Below, one piece after another: positions 49,139-58,707 of a stretch of DNA of 64,000 nucleotides (its first letter is position 1; every line of letters begins with the position of its first letter). Both the position numbers and the translations under genes were made by a program. The notes beneath the pieces were generated by a model. The model searched no databases and was not told where the DNA came from. It saw only the letters and a list, made by a program, of their open reading frames with translations. The stretch lies in NCBI GenBank assembly GCA_016296575.1, contig JAEDJA010000011.1:3636-67635 (forward strand), written 5' to 3'. The stretch comes from Treponema sp. Its GTDB lineage: Bacteria > Spirochaetota > Spirochaetia > Treponematales > Treponemataceae.

Positions 49139-50166
49139 AAAAACGAACATTGATTATTCCTCTCATTTTACTTGCACTTATTGCAGGTGTTGCTGTCTAT
49201 CTTTTCTCACTGCTTAAACCTGTTTCCGTTTCTGGAGAAGAGCTTGAGGATGTGAGAATTGAGGTGCCAAAAGGAAAATCTATCAGAACTATTGGTGATG
49301 AACTTGAAGAAAAAGGTGTAATCCGCTCAAGTAAAGCTTTTTACTTTATTGTACGTTTTCCAAACATTTCTAAGATTATTTATAAATCTGACAAGGCTTC
49401 TACATTTGTATTAAAAAGTGGAATTTATTTCTTAAATCCTTCAATGAACTATGTTCAGATTCTTGAAGAGCTTTCATCTGGTAAACAGGAATATGTTAAG
49501 GTTTCTATTCCAGAAGGTCTTACAATTTCCAAAGTTGCAGAATTGCTTTCTGAAAGTAATATTGTTTCTAAAGATGATTTTATTTCTGCTGCAAAGGATG
49601 AAGCGTTTGTTCGTTCTCTTGGTATAGATAGTTCTACTGCGGAAGGATATCTTTTCCCTGATACATACTACCTTACACCAGATATTTCTAGTGGTGAAGT
49701 GATTAAAATCATGGTTGAGAATTTCTTTGAAAAAATTAAATCAATTTCAAATCTTTCAGAGAAAAGTTCTGCAGAAATCAATGAAATTGTAAAGCTTGCT
49801 TCTATTGTTGAAAGAGAATACCGTGTTACAGAAGAGGCACCGCTTATTGCTTCAGTATTTAAAAATCGACTGAGATACAATATTGGTCTTTATTCATGTG
49901 CAACTGTTGAATATATTGTTACAGAAATTCAGGGGCTTCCTCATCCAGAACGAATTCTTTATGAACATACTCATATCGATAATCCATACAATACTTATAT
50001 TTACGCAGGACTTCCACCAACTGCAATTTCCAATCCTGGACTTGTTTCGCTGGAAGCCAGTACAAACACTCCAAAGACCGACTATTACTTTTTCCAGGTA
50101 AATAACCCTGAAAAAGGTACTCACGTGTTTACAAAAACTTTGGAAGAACATAACGAAAATCACTAA
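49135..50166 (+). CDS. mltG: Endolytic murein transglycosylase
   Basis: A 343-residue YceG-like enzyme anchored by one N-terminal helix (5-26). It cuts nascent glycan strands and so sets their length. A LysM-like region (about 45-130) is followed by the catalytic domain with LASIVEREYRVTEEAPLIASVFKNRL; E226 is the likely catalytic acid, and GLPPTAISNPGLVSLEA is the conserved closing motif. Length is normal. It overlaps the MBL gene by 4 nt and is 18 nt before dnaG; MltG works with the elongasome whose genes lie 6 kb downstream. Confidence 0.94.
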   Translation: MKKRTLIIPLILLALIAGVAVYLFSLLKPVSVSGEELEDVRIEVPKGKSIRTIGDELEEKGVIRSSKAFYFIVRFPNISKIIYKSDKASTFVLKSGIYFLNPSMNYVQILEELSSGKQEYVKVSIPEGLTISKVAELLSESNIVSKDDFISAAKDEAFVRSLGIDSSTAEGYLFPDTYYLTPDISSGEVIKIMVENFFEKIKSISNLSEKSSAEINEIVKLASIVEREYRVTEEAPLIASVFKNRLRYNIGLYSCATVEYIVTEIQGLPHPERILYEHTHIDNPYNTYIYAGLPPTAISNPGLVSLEASTNTPKTDYYFFQVNNPEKGTHVFTKTLEEHNENH

Positions 50167-50184
50167 GAGGAATTTTTCAGGATA

Positions 50185-51984
50185 ATGGCCGGTTTAATTT
50201 CCAAAGAAACCATCGACAATGTAAACAATCTCACAGATATTGTTTCGCTGGTAGGGGAATATACTAAGCTTACGCGAAAAAGTGGTAATGATTACTGGGG
50301 TTGTTGTCCTTTTCATCACGAAAAAACCAGTTCTTTTCATGTTGATGGAGATTCTAAATTCTATCATTGTTTTGGTTGCGGGGTATCTGGTGGTGCAACT
50401 AAATTTCTAATGGAAATTGAAAAGGTTTCCTTTGTTGATGCTGTAACAACTCTTGCAAAACGGTCAAACATTGAAATCAAATATGATGGTAATGGTGTCA
50501 GAAAAGAAGAACCTTACGATAATACCAAAGATCTTATTCTTGATTTATATGAAAGAGTAACTTCAATGTTTCATTATTTCCTCATGGAAACTGATCAGGG
50601 AAAAGAAGCACTGGAATACCTTTTGAATCGCGGATTGACTATTGAAACCATTGAAAAATTCCGTCTTGGATATGCTCCGGCAGACCGTTACTGGCTAAAA
50701 AAGTTTTTAAAATCTAAGAATTATTCAGATGCATTTCTTGCTAAATCCGGATTATTTTCCCAGAATTACCCAGATATTTCTTTTTTTAATGACAGAATCA
50801 TGTATCCGATTTTTAACAGGAAAGATCAGACTGTAGCTTATTCGGGAAGAATTCTTCATTCAAAAGGACCAGATGATAGAAAATATATGAACACCGGCGA
50901 AATGGTTCAGTATAAAAAGAAAGAAACTCTTTATGCCTTCAATTTTGCAAAGGAAACTGTCCGCCGTGAAAAATCCATAATTATCTGTGAAGGAAATATG
51001 GATGTAATTTCCTATCATCAGGCTGGTATTGATTATGCGGTAGCTACCTGTGGAACTGCTCTTACTGAAGAACATATGAAGATTATCCGTGGTTTTGCAG
51101 AAACAGTTTATCTTGCTTTTGATTCAGATGAGGCAGGGCAGAAAGCAACATTTAAATCCATTTTGTTGTGTCGAAGTTATGGTTTTACCGTAAAGATTAT
51201 TCGTCTTAAAGGTGGTAAAGATGCTTCAGAAATATTACAGAAATACGGTAAAGAAAACTTGACGAATCAAGTAAATCATAGTATATTAGATTCCGACTAT
51301 CTTTTGAATATACTAGGGGAAAAGTATCAAATTGATACACCCGAGGGTAAAACAAAGGCTGCATTGGCCTTTTTCCCTTATATTGATTCGCTTCAATCAG
51401 ATATTCATAAAGAATCGTGCTTGGAACAACTGAGCCAGTCATTAAATTTGAAACCGGAGGCTGTTAAGAGAGATTTTCTAAATCGTAATTTGGCCAAAGA
51501 ACGTGTTCAAAATCAGACAAACCGGCAGGAAAACAAGATAAATCAGACTGCACCTTTGAAACTGGACGCAGAATTAAGAGGAATCCTGGCCGTAACACGA
51601 AACATAGACCTGTTTAAGGTATTGCGTTCTAAAATATCCGAATCAGATTTACAGAATCCCGCTGCAGTTAAACTTTTCAAGACCATGTCCCAATGTGACG
51701 ATGATGGAATTTATTCCGTTCCGAACATTATGGATCGCTTGGGTGATGAGAATCTTTGTAATCTTGTTGCAAATGCAATTTCTTCAGGTGCATATAGCGA
51801 AGAGAATACCGAAGACATTGTAACAGATACAATTAATTTTATTACCAGAAGCAAACTGGAAAGAAAGCGAGATGAGCTTATGAGAATCATCAAAAACTTT
51901 ATTCCGGTAACAGAGGAAGACAAGGAAACTTTACAAGATTTCCTTTCCGAAAAAATGGAGCTGGACAAAAAGCTCAATCATTAA
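50185..51984 (+). CDS. dnaG: DNA primase
   Basis: A 599-residue primase. The zinc finger has C41, H44, C62, C65 (CPFHHEKTSSFHVD...CFGCG), followed by the RNA polymerase/Toprim core with IICEGNMDVIS, GTALTEEH and FDSDEAGQKA. The C-terminal 150 residues form the helicase-binding part. Length is normal. It is 21 nt upstream of rpoD, the classic macromolecular-synthesis arrangement without rpsU. Confidence 0.97.
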   Translation: MAGLISKETIDNVNNLTDIVSLVGEYTKLTRKSGNDYWGCCPFHHEKTSSFHVDGDSKFYHCFGCGVSGGATKFLMEIEKVSFVDAVTTLAKRSNIEIKYDGNGVRKEEPYDNTKDLILDLYERVTSMFHYFLMETDQGKEALEYLLNRGLTIETIEKFRLGYAPADRYWLKKFLKSKNYSDAFLAKSGLFSQNYPDISFFNDRIMYPIFNRKDQTVAYSGRILHSKGPDDRKYMNTGEMVQYKKKETLYAFNFAKETVRREKSIIICEGNMDVISYHQAGIDYAVATCGTALTEEHMKIIRGFAETVYLAFDSDEAGQKATFKSILLCRSYGFTVKIIRLKGGKDASEILQKYGKENLTNQVNHSILDSDYLLNILGEKYQIDTPEGKTKAALAFFPYIDSLQSDIHKESCLEQLSQSLNLKPEAVKRDFLNRNLAKERVQNQTNRQENKINQTAPLKLDAELRGILAVTRNIDLFKVLRSKISESDLQNPAAVKLFKTMSQCDDDGIYSVPNIMDRLGDENLCNLVANAISSGAYSEENTEDIVTDTINFITRSKLERKRDELMRIIKNFIPVTEEDKETLQDFLSEKMELDKKLNH

Positions 51985-52005
51985 AATAGTAGGGTATTAA
52001 ACAGT

Positions 52006-53856
52006 ATGGACTTAACTACAATTCCAAATGTAGAAAAACTGCTGGAAGTTGCCAAAAGCAAAAATAATGAAATTACCTGGGATGAACTTACATCCTTCTT
52101 TGGACAGGATTATGTGAATTCACCAGATATGGAACAGACACTTAAGTTTCTTGAAGAACAGGGTGTAAGAATCCATGAATCAGCTTTGGATGAGCTGGAA
52201 GACGAAGAAGAACAGGATCCTGAAGTAGATCTTGACGACGAAGAAATGGAAGAAGACGACGTTATGCTTGAAAGCGATGACGACGATGATATTCCTGCCG
52301 AAGATGATGAAGCAAAAGAAATTGAAAAGGCTGAAAAAAAGAACGCTTCAAAAAATCGTCTTGTAAATAATGATAAAGAATCAAATGTTGATGATCCAAT
52401 CCGCCTTTATCTGCGTGAAATTGGACGTGAAAATCTTCTTACAGCTGAACAGGAAGTAATTCTTTCTAAAAAAATGGAAGATGGAAAAAACATTATTAAA
52501 GATGTTATCCGTAATTCCGGTATTATGATTCCTGAATTCTATTCAGTTGCACTAAAAGCATTTACACGCATTGATATTCATGAACCTGGAAAAGCCCGTA
52601 AAGAACTTAATGAAGAAATGACAGAAAAACGCCGCCTTAAGAGTTGTTACGGTGAATTCATTAAGCCTGTACTTCCAGAAATGAAACAGTACATGTCGCT
52701 TAAAAAACAGCTTTATGAATCAGAACAGTCTACAAAGATTTTTGAAGATCCTCAGATTGTTTCACTGAAAAATAAGATTCAGCCAAAGCTTGCAGAAATT
52801 GATATTCAGACAGAAGAGCTTGATCGTCTTACTGCAAAGTTCCGTGATGCAACTCAGAAAATTGAAGAATATCACCAGAAGCAGGAAAAGAAGATGAAGG
52901 AACTGCGCATCACAAATGCTACAGAACTTCGTAATCTTGGACGTAAAATTTCAATTCGTTCACAGGCTGCAAAACTTGAAGCTGATCTTAATATGAGTGC
53001 TGATGAAATCCGTGAAGTTTATACCCAGATTCAGAAAATTGACCGTAAGCTTCACCGCCTTGAATATGAATTTGAAAACAGCGTAAATGACATTCTTGTA
53101 ATGGCAAAGGAAATTGAAGACGGTCGACTTATGATGGAACGTGCCAAAAACAAGCTTATCAATGCCAACCTTCGTCTTGTTGTTTCTATTGCAAAAAAAT
53201 ATACAAACAGAGGTCTTCAGTTCTTTGATCTTGTTCAGGAAGGAAACATCGGTCTTATAAAGGCTGTAGAAAAATTTGAATACCGTAAAGGCTTTAAGTT
53301 TTCAACCTATGCTACATGGTGGATTCGACAGGCTATTACACGATCAATTTCAGATCAGGCCCGCACAATTCGTGTTCCAGTTCACATGATTGAACAGATA
53401 AATAAGGTTGTACGTGAAAGCCGTCAGCTTATGCAGAAGCTTGGTCGTGAACCAACCGACGATGAAATTGCTCAGCAGCTTGGATGGCCTGTAAGTCGTG
53501 TAAAACAGGTTAAAAATGTTGCTAAGGAACCAATTTCTTTGGAAACACCAATTGGTGAAGAAGAAGATTCACTTTTGGGAGATTTTATCGAAGATAAGGA
53601 TGTTGAAAATCCAGCAAACCTTACAGCTTACACTCTGCTTCAGGAACAGCTTCGTTCAGTACTTGGAACTTTACCTCCACGTGAGCAGGAGGTTCTTAAG
53701 ATGCGATTCGGACTTGAAGACGGATATTCACTTACACTTGAAGAAGTAGGACTTTACTTTGATGTTACACGTGAACGAATCCGACAGATTGAAGCTAAGG
53801 CTCTTCGCCGACTTCGACACCCACGCCGTGCAAACTGGCTTAAAGACTATCTGTAG
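52006..53856 (+). CDS. rpoD: RNA polymerase primary sigma factor
   Basis: A 616-residue sigma-70. Region 1.1 (1-70) is followed by a very acidic stretch (about 60-110, [20 protein letters not shown]), region 1.2 [11 protein letters not shown], a non-conserved domain, then region 2 ([42 protein letters not shown]...[13 protein letters not shown]), region 3 and region 4 ([35 protein letters not shown] helix-turn-helix). The near-consensus TTGACA/TATAAT promoters seen in this window fit its regions 2.4 and 4.2. Confidence 0.97.
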   Translation: MDLTTIPNVEKLLEVAKSKNNEITWDELTSFFGQDYVNSPDMEQTLKFLEEQGVRIHESALDELEDEEEQDPEVDLDDEEMEEDDVMLESDDDDDIPAEDDEAKEIEKAEKKNASKNRLVNNDKESNVDDPIRLYLREIGRENLLTAEQEVILSKKMEDGKNIIKDVIRNSGIMIPEFYSVALKAFTRIDIHEPGKARKELNEEMTEKRRLKSCYGEFIKPVLPEMKQYMSLKKQLYESEQSTKIFEDPQIVSLKNKIQPKLAEIDIQTEELDRLTAKFRDATQKIEEYHQKQEKKMKELRITNATELRNLGRKISIRSQAAKLEADLNMSADEIREVYTQIQKIDRKLHRLEYEFENSVNDILVMAKEIEDGRLMMERAKNKLINANLRLVVSIAKKYTNRGLQFFDLVQEGNIGLIKAVEKFEYRKGFKFSTYATWWIRQAITRSISDQARTIRVPVHMIEQINKVVRESRQLMQKLGREPTDDEIAQQLGWPVSRVKQVKNVAKEPISLETPIGEEEDSLLGDFIEDKDVENPANLTAYTLLQEQLRSVLGTLPPREQEVLKMRFGLEDGYSLTLEEVGLYFDVTRERIRQIEAKALRRLRHPRRANWLKDYL

Positions 53857-53910
53857 ACAATAGTTTCTATTTAAGATAAGATAAAAAAAATATACAGAGG
53901 ATTAAATCTA

Positions 53911-54825
53911 ATGGCTGCAAACGAAATTTACGATAACCTTAAAAATCTTCAGGAAATTCTTGTTCAGAAATACGAACTTGAGGAAAAAATTGAAGAAGCA
54001 CCAAAGCGAATTGGAACACAGGAAGAAGCACTTTCTCGTGATCAGAAAGAATTTATTGCAAAAAATGCAGATTATGAATCAAAAAAAGCAGTAGTTCTTC
54101 AGTTAAGAGCAGAGCTTGAAGCTGCAATGAAATCTCGTGAAGACGGTGAAAAAGCAATGGATAACATTTCTACACACCGTGAATATGAAGCTTTGGAAAA
54201 ACAGATTTCTGAAGCTAAAGAACGAGAAGAAGAAATCCGTAAAAACCTTCAGAAAGAAGAAAAAGACCTGGCCATTATTGACGAAACTCTTAAAGGTCTT
54301 GAAGGACGCATTGAAGCTTCAAAACAGTTTCTTCAGGATAGTAAAACATCTATTGATAATGAACTTGCACAGTACAATGCACAGATTGCCGAACTTAAAG
54401 CAAAAGAAGACGAAATTACACCTAATCTTGATCAGGAAATCCTCTTTAAATTCCAGAGAATTATCCAGCGCAACGATGAAGGTATTGTATCTGTAAAAAA
54501 TGGTGTATGTACCGGTTGTCATATGATTCTTCCAGCACAGTTTGCTAATACTGTTCGTGACAGTGAAAGCATTTTGTTCTGCCCATACTGTTCACGTATC
54601 CTTTTTTACGAAGAAGCAGATGCAGATTCAACAGAAAGCTTCTTCAAACTGGAAGATGCAGGATCACTTGCTGACCTTGACGACGACTGGGGTGAAGATG
54701 ATGATGACGATGATAAAGAAGGAGATCTCTTTGATAAAGCTTCTGAATTTGCACGCAACACAATGTCTGTAGATGAAGAAGATGAAATCCCTGAGGACGA
54801 TTCTGATTCTGACTCAGATGACTAA
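53911..54825 (+). CDS. Coiled-coil/C4-type zinc-ribbon protein (CdsZ-like)
   Basis: A 304-residue cytoplasmic protein. Residues 5-175 are a long antiparallel coiled coil; residues 195-232 form a zinc ribbon (C200, C203, C224, C227: VCTGCHM and CPYCSRI), as in the CdsZ/DUF164 family. A very acidic C-terminal tail (about 255-304, Asp-rich) is added. Related proteins have been linked to RNA or flagellar regulation, but the function here is unknown. It follows rpoD by 54 nt and stops 11 nt before the RNase P RNA. Confidence 0.88.
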   Translation: MAANEIYDNLKNLQEILVQKYELEEKIEEAPKRIGTQEEALSRDQKEFIAKNADYESKKAVVLQLRAELEAAMKSREDGEKAMDNISTHREYEALEKQISEAKEREEEIRKNLQKEEKDLAIIDETLKGLEGRIEASKQFLQDSKTSIDNELAQYNAQIAELKAKEDEITPNLDQEILFKFQRIIQRNDEGIVSVKNGVCTGCHMILPAQFANTVRDSESILFCPYCSRILFYEEADADSTESFFKLEDAGSLADLDDDWGEDDDDDDKEGDLFDKASEFARNTMSVDEEDEIPEDDSDSDSDD

Positions 54826-54836
54826 GTTAATAAAAT

Positions 54837-55225
54837 GACAGGATATATAATCGCGTGACTATTTTCTGATGATAGAAATTAGTCATGAGGTAAAGTCCGG
54901 GCTCCGATGGACAGGATGCCGGGTAATAACCGGGCGGCAATGGCAGTTGTTTTTCAGGTAACTTTAAAACATAACCCTTTGCCGACAGATAGTGCAGCAG
55001 AAATATTACCGCCCTCAAGGGTAAGGGTGAAAAGGCGGTGTAAGAGACCACCGTGTTCCTGGTAACAGGAGCAGCTTGTAAACCTCATCCGGAGCAAGTT
55101 CAAGTAGCAGTCGGTTGTCCATGCTATGGCTGCGGGTAGAATGCTGAAGGCATCTGGCAACAGGTGTTTCGGATAGATGATTATGGGTCAGTTTTCTGAT
55201 CACAGAACCCGGCTTACTTCCTGTC
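54837..55225 (+). ncRNA. rnpB: RNase P RNA (bacterial type A)
   Basis: About 389 nt with the universal blocks in order: AAAGTCCGGGCTCC, ACAGGATGCCGGGTAA, GGGTAAGGGTGAAAAGG, a GGTAACAGG-type segment, CCGGAGCAAG, GCGGGTAGAATGCTG and ACAGAACCCGGCTTAC. Ends are set by P1 (GACAGGA 54837-54843 with TCCTGTC 55219-55225) and P2 (ATAATC with GATTAT). A T run follows P1. The block normally reading GAGGAAAGTCC has one extra T (GAGGTAAAGTCC). Promoter not clear; it may be inside the upstream gene. Confidence 0.95.
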
Positions 55226-55243
55226 TTTTTTTTGAGAACAATT

Positions 55244-56206
55244 ATGAAGGCAATTCATTCAATAGAGAACGGTGATTACCAGAAAAAGAAAAGTAATTTA
55301 CTTCGCAATCTTTCTGTGGTAGGAGCCGTTCTAATTATTTTAGCAGCTATCACATTGATTACCATTGCAATTGTTAAACGGTGGCAGGAAACTCATATAA
55401 CTGTAGGTACACTGGAAAAGCATTGGGTTAATAAAGATTATAAAGCTGTTTACGACGATGGAAAGCTTTTTTTAGATTATAAACCTTTTAATAATTCCGC
55501 ATTAATTTACTATGGTTATGCTGCATTTTATCTTGCAGTAGGGCAGACGGATTCTTCAGTTGCTCAAAATTATATAGATGATTCAATTAATGCATTACGC
55601 CGATCTTTAACTGAAGCCCGTGAAAATATTAAACCACAGATTTATTACATGCTGGGGCGAGCTTATTTTTACAAAAATACAAATCCATCTCATTATTATT
55701 CTGACCTTGCTATTAAATATTTAAATCTTGCTAAAGAATGTGGCTATGAACCAGATCCAAATGATATTCCTGAATTACTTGGTATGAGTTATGCGGCTCT
55801 TGGTATGACCATGGAAAGTATTTCTAGTTTTACAGAGGCACTTTTGGTTCGTGAAACTGATAATCTTCTTCTTTCTATTGCTGAGCAGTATTACAAATCT
55901 GGTGAAAAAAATGCTGCAAAGATGTATCTGACTCGAATCGTTTCCAGCACAGAAGATGATGAATTAATTTTGAAAAGCAGATGTCTTCTTGGAAATATTT
56001 ACTTGGAAGATGGGGATTTTGAAGAAGCTGAAGCCGAATTTACAAAAATCCTTGAGATTAATGAAAATTATGCGGATGCCATTTACGGATTAGGACTTAT
56101 TTATGAAGCACAGGATAAAATGGTATTGGCAAGGGCACAGTGGAGAAAAGTATTAAAAATTGCAGTAAATCACGCTGGTGCCTTAAAAAAGATGGCAGAA
56201 AAATAG
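55244..56206 (+). CDS. Membrane-anchored TPR protein
   Basis: A 320-residue protein: a short cytoplasmic N-terminus, one membrane helix (about 25-47, LSVVGAVLIILAAITLITIAIV), and an extracytoplasmic array of about five tetratricopeptide repeats (for example ALIYYGYAAFYLAVGQ, LLGNIYLEDGDFEEAEAEFTKILEINENYADAIYGLGLIYEAQ). TPRs bind proteins; being upstream of the rod-shape genes, a role in envelope assembly is possible but not shown. I chose the ATG at 55244; a TTG four codons earlier lies next to the RNase P terminator. It begins 18 nt after the RNase P RNA. Confidence 0.85.
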   Translation: MKAIHSIENGDYQKKKSNLLRNLSVVGAVLIILAAITLITIAIVKRWQETHITVGTLEKHWVNKDYKAVYDDGKLFLDYKPFNNSALIYYGYAAFYLAVGQTDSSVAQNYIDDSINALRRSLTEARENIKPQIYYMLGRAYFYKNTNPSHYYSDLAIKYLNLAKECGYEPDPNDIPELLGMSYAALGMTMESISSFTEALLVRETDNLLLSIAEQYYKSGEKNAAKMYLTRIVSSTEDDELILKSRCLLGNIYLEDGDFEEAEAEFTKILEINENYADAIYGLGLIYEAQDKMVLARAQWRKVLKIAVNHAGALKKMAEK

Positions 56207-56212
56207 TTAATA

Positions 56213-56221
56213 TGATATAAT
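56213..56221 (+). promoter_or_regulatory. Extended -10 promoter of mreB
   Basis: TGATATAAT (TG, one base, TATAAT) with no good -35, 33 nt before the ATG of mreB and a following AGGGGA ribosome site. Confidence 0.5.
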
Positions 56222-56253
56222 AATTTATTGAAAATTCAAAAAAGGGGAAATTG

Positions 56254-57291
56254 ATGGGATTTTTTGACAGGTTTTCGACAGATATTGGTATTGACCTTGG
56301 TACCTGTAATACACTTATTTATGTACGCGGAAAAGGTATAGTTATTGATGAACCTTCCGTTGTTGCCGTAGAAAAAGGTACAAAAAAAATTGTAGCAGTT
56401 GGTGCAGAAGCCAAACGAATGCTGGACAAAACTCCTGGAAACATTATAGCTATCCGTCCACTTGCTGACGGTGTTATTTCTGATATTGACAGCACAGAAA
56501 AGATGATTAAATACTTCATCTCAAAAATTGTGCCACGTCATAAAATTGCAAACAATCTTCGTATGAAAATCGGTATTCCTTCCTGCGTAACAGACGTAGA
56601 AAAACGAGCGGTTATTGAAGCTGCTCTCAAAGCCGGTGCAAAAGAAGTTGAAGTAATTGCAGAAAGTCTTGCTGCTGCAATCGGTGCAAAGATTCCTATT
56701 TATGAACCAGCTGGTCATATGATCTGTGATATTGGTGGTGGAACTACTGAGGTTTCCGTTATTTCTTTGAGCGGAATGGTTGTTACACATTCAATTCGTG
56801 TTGGTGGTGACAAGTTTGATGAATCTATTGTAAATCACGTTCGCACTGTTCATAACCTTCGAATTGGTCTTCCAATGGCAGAACGACTTAAGATTCAGAT
56901 TGGTAATGCCGCTCCAGAAAAAACTATTGAAAAAATGGAGCTTCGTGGTACTGACGGAATTACAGGTTTGCCAAGACGTCTGGAAATTGACTCTGTTGAA
57001 GTTCGTGAAGCCCTTAAAGAACCTGTTACAAAAATTGTTGAAGAAATTAAATCGGTACTTGGACTTACACCTCCTGAACTTGCCGCTGATATTATTGAAC
57101 GAGGCATTGTTATGACTGGAGGTGGATCTATGCTCCGTGAACTTCCAAGACTTATTTCCAAAGAAACTGGTGTTCCGGTAATTCTTGTTGAAAATCCAAA
57201 AGAATGTGTTGCACTTGGTGCAGGTGAAGCTTTTGAACTTTTCAAAGATATGTCTTCAGACCGCGCTATTTACGACAGTCTTAATGATTAG
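56254..57291 (+). CDS. mreB: Rod-shape-determining actin MreB
   Basis: A 345-residue bacterial actin that forms membrane-bound filaments guiding wall synthesis. ATP-binding motifs: IGIDLGTCNTLIYVRGKG (phosphate 1), CDIGGGTTEVSVI (phosphate 2) and MTGGGSMLRELPRLI (adenosine). The N-terminal MGFFDRFS is amphipathic and would bind the membrane. Start at ATG 56254 with AGGGGA; a TTG one codon earlier is also open. It begins an operon with mreC, mreD, mrdA and rodA. Confidence 0.97.
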   Translation: MGFFDRFSTDIGIDLGTCNTLIYVRGKGIVIDEPSVVAVEKGTKKIVAVGAEAKRMLDKTPGNIIAIRPLADGVISDIDSTEKMIKYFISKIVPRHKIANNLRMKIGIPSCVTDVEKRAVIEAALKAGAKEVEVIAESLAAAIGAKIPIYEPAGHMICDIGGGTTEVSVISLSGMVVTHSIRVGGDKFDESIVNHVRTVHNLRIGLPMAERLKIQIGNAAPEKTIEKMELRGTDGITGLPRRLEIDSVEVREALKEPVTKIVEEIKSVLGLTPPELAADIIERGIVMTGGGSMLRELPRLISKETGVPVILVENPKECVALGAGEAFELFKDMSSDRAIYDSLND

Positions 57292-57317
57292 AATCCCGTT
57301 TTTTCAGGAAAACTCCA

Positions 57318-58193
57318 ATGAAAAAGAATCAGGGTTCTTTTAAGTTTAAATTATCAGAATTAGTTCTTATTATTCTCGTTTTAATATCAGGAACATTGCT
57401 GGCTTTTAAATCTGGTAAATTTGTTTTGAATTTTAAACAGATTGGATTTTCGGTGGTGTCTTCTGTTGAAAAAGGTGTAAGTACAGTGTGGGGTGGTATT
57501 ACCGGTACTTTTACCAGTGCAAAACAGCTTCGTACACTTAAAAAGGATTACAACGACCTTGTTTTAAAACTTGAAAATTATGAACAGATGCAAAGATCCA
57601 ATGTTGATATCCGAAAGGAAAATGAACGTTTAAAAGAACAGCTTGGATTTTCACAGTCTCTTGAAGAAAAAAATATTCCAGCCCAGATTATTTCCCGTGA
57701 TCTTGATAACCTTTATAGTTATATAACAATCAATAAAGGGGCACATCATGGTGTAAAGAAAAATATGCCTGTTGTAGCTTATCAAAACGGCATCCAGGGA
57801 CTTGTTGGTAAAGTTGTAGAAGTTGGACTTGTAACCAGCCAGATTATGCCTGTTTATAATCTTGAATGTTCTGTTTCAGCACGTGTTCAAAATACTCGTA
57901 ATATTGGTCTAGTTTCGGGGCAAGGTGATCCTGATTTTTACCTTAACATGGAATATATAAAAAAGCGTGTAAAAGATGAACTTCATTATGGTGATATTGT
58001 TGTAACCTCCGGCGAGAATGATAACTATATGAGGGACATTCCAATCGGAACAATTGCTGAAATTACTGATATCAACTACAACTCTTCTTTGAATATTATG
58101 CTTCAGCCCATTATTGATTTTTCACGGCTTGAAATTGTTTTAGTAGTAAATCAGAAAGAACTTAATGACAAAAAGGAGAGCACCAATGATTAA
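57318..58193 (+). CDS. mreC: Rod-shape-determining protein MreC
   Basis: A 291-residue periplasmic protein with one N-terminal helix (about 13-33), a coiled coil (70-110, LRTLKKDYNDLVLKLENYEQM) and two beta-barrel domains containing INKGAHHGVKKNMPVV and GDIVVTSGENDNYMRDIPIG. It activates PBP2-RodA in the elongasome. It lies 26 nt after mreB and its end overlaps mreD by 8 nt. Confidence 0.95.
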   Translation: MKKNQGSFKFKLSELVLIILVLISGTLLAFKSGKFVLNFKQIGFSVVSSVEKGVSTVWGGITGTFTSAKQLRTLKKDYNDLVLKLENYEQMQRSNVDIRKENERLKEQLGFSQSLEEKNIPAQIISRDLDNLYSYITINKGAHHGVKKNMPVVAYQNGIQGLVGKVVEVGLVTSQIMPVYNLECSVSARVQNTRNIGLVSGQGDPDFYLNMEYIKKRVKDELHYGDIVVTSGENDNYMRDIPIGTIAEITDINYNSSLNIMLQPIIDFSRLEIVLVVNQKELNDKKESTND

Positions 58194-58707
58194 AAAATAT
58201 TTTCGTGCATTGCTGATTCTCTTTGGTACTGTAATTGTTGAATCTTCAATCCTTTCAAATATTTATGTTCTTCCTTGTGTACCGGATATTCTTTTAATTT
58301 TTACTGTTTATCTTGCAATTCTTAACGGAAAAACTTTTGGTGAATTGTCTGGTTTTGGTTCTGGCTTAATTCTGGACTTTTTTACTGGCTGCCCAATGGG
58401 TTTCAACACTCTTTTAAGAACTTTAATTGGATATATTTTTGGTAATTTCCACAAAAAAGTAATTATCGGAAGAATGTTCATTCCAATGGTTAGTATTGGT
58501 TTTGCAACTTTATTAAAAGCTTTTTTAACATGGCTGATTACAATCTTCTTTCCTTTGACAATTAATCAGCTGAATATTTTTTCACAGAAGTTTATTTTTG
58601 AATTTTGTGCAAACATTATTCTTGCTCCAATTTTTTTCCGTTTTATCGGTTATTTTCATGATGCACTTTCTACCGAAAACATTCAGGATTTAAAAGACAA
58701 TGTATAA
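58186..58707 (+). CDS. mreD: Rod-shape-determining protein MreD
   Basis: A 173-residue inner-membrane protein with about five helices, including LILFGTVIVESSILSNIYVLPCVPDILLIFTVYLAI and GFGSGLILDFFTGCPMGFNTLLRTLIGYIFG, the hallmark of MreD. The ATG at 58186 follows an AAGGAGAG site; earlier frame codons are rejected. It overlaps mreC and mrdA by 8 nt each. Confidence 0.92.
   Translation: MIKKYFRALLILFGTVIVESSILSNIYVLPCVPDILLIFTVYLAILNGKTFGELSGFGSGLILDFFTGCPMGFNTLLRTLIGYIFGNFHKKVIIGRMFIPMVSIGFATLLKAFLTWLITIFFPLTINQLNIFSQKFIFEFCANIILAPIFFRFIGYFHDALSTENIQDLKDNV

Noticed and set aside
54827..55203. Minus-strand open frames opposite the RNase P RNA
   Set aside because: They are antisense to a conserved structured RNA and have no recognisable protein pattern.
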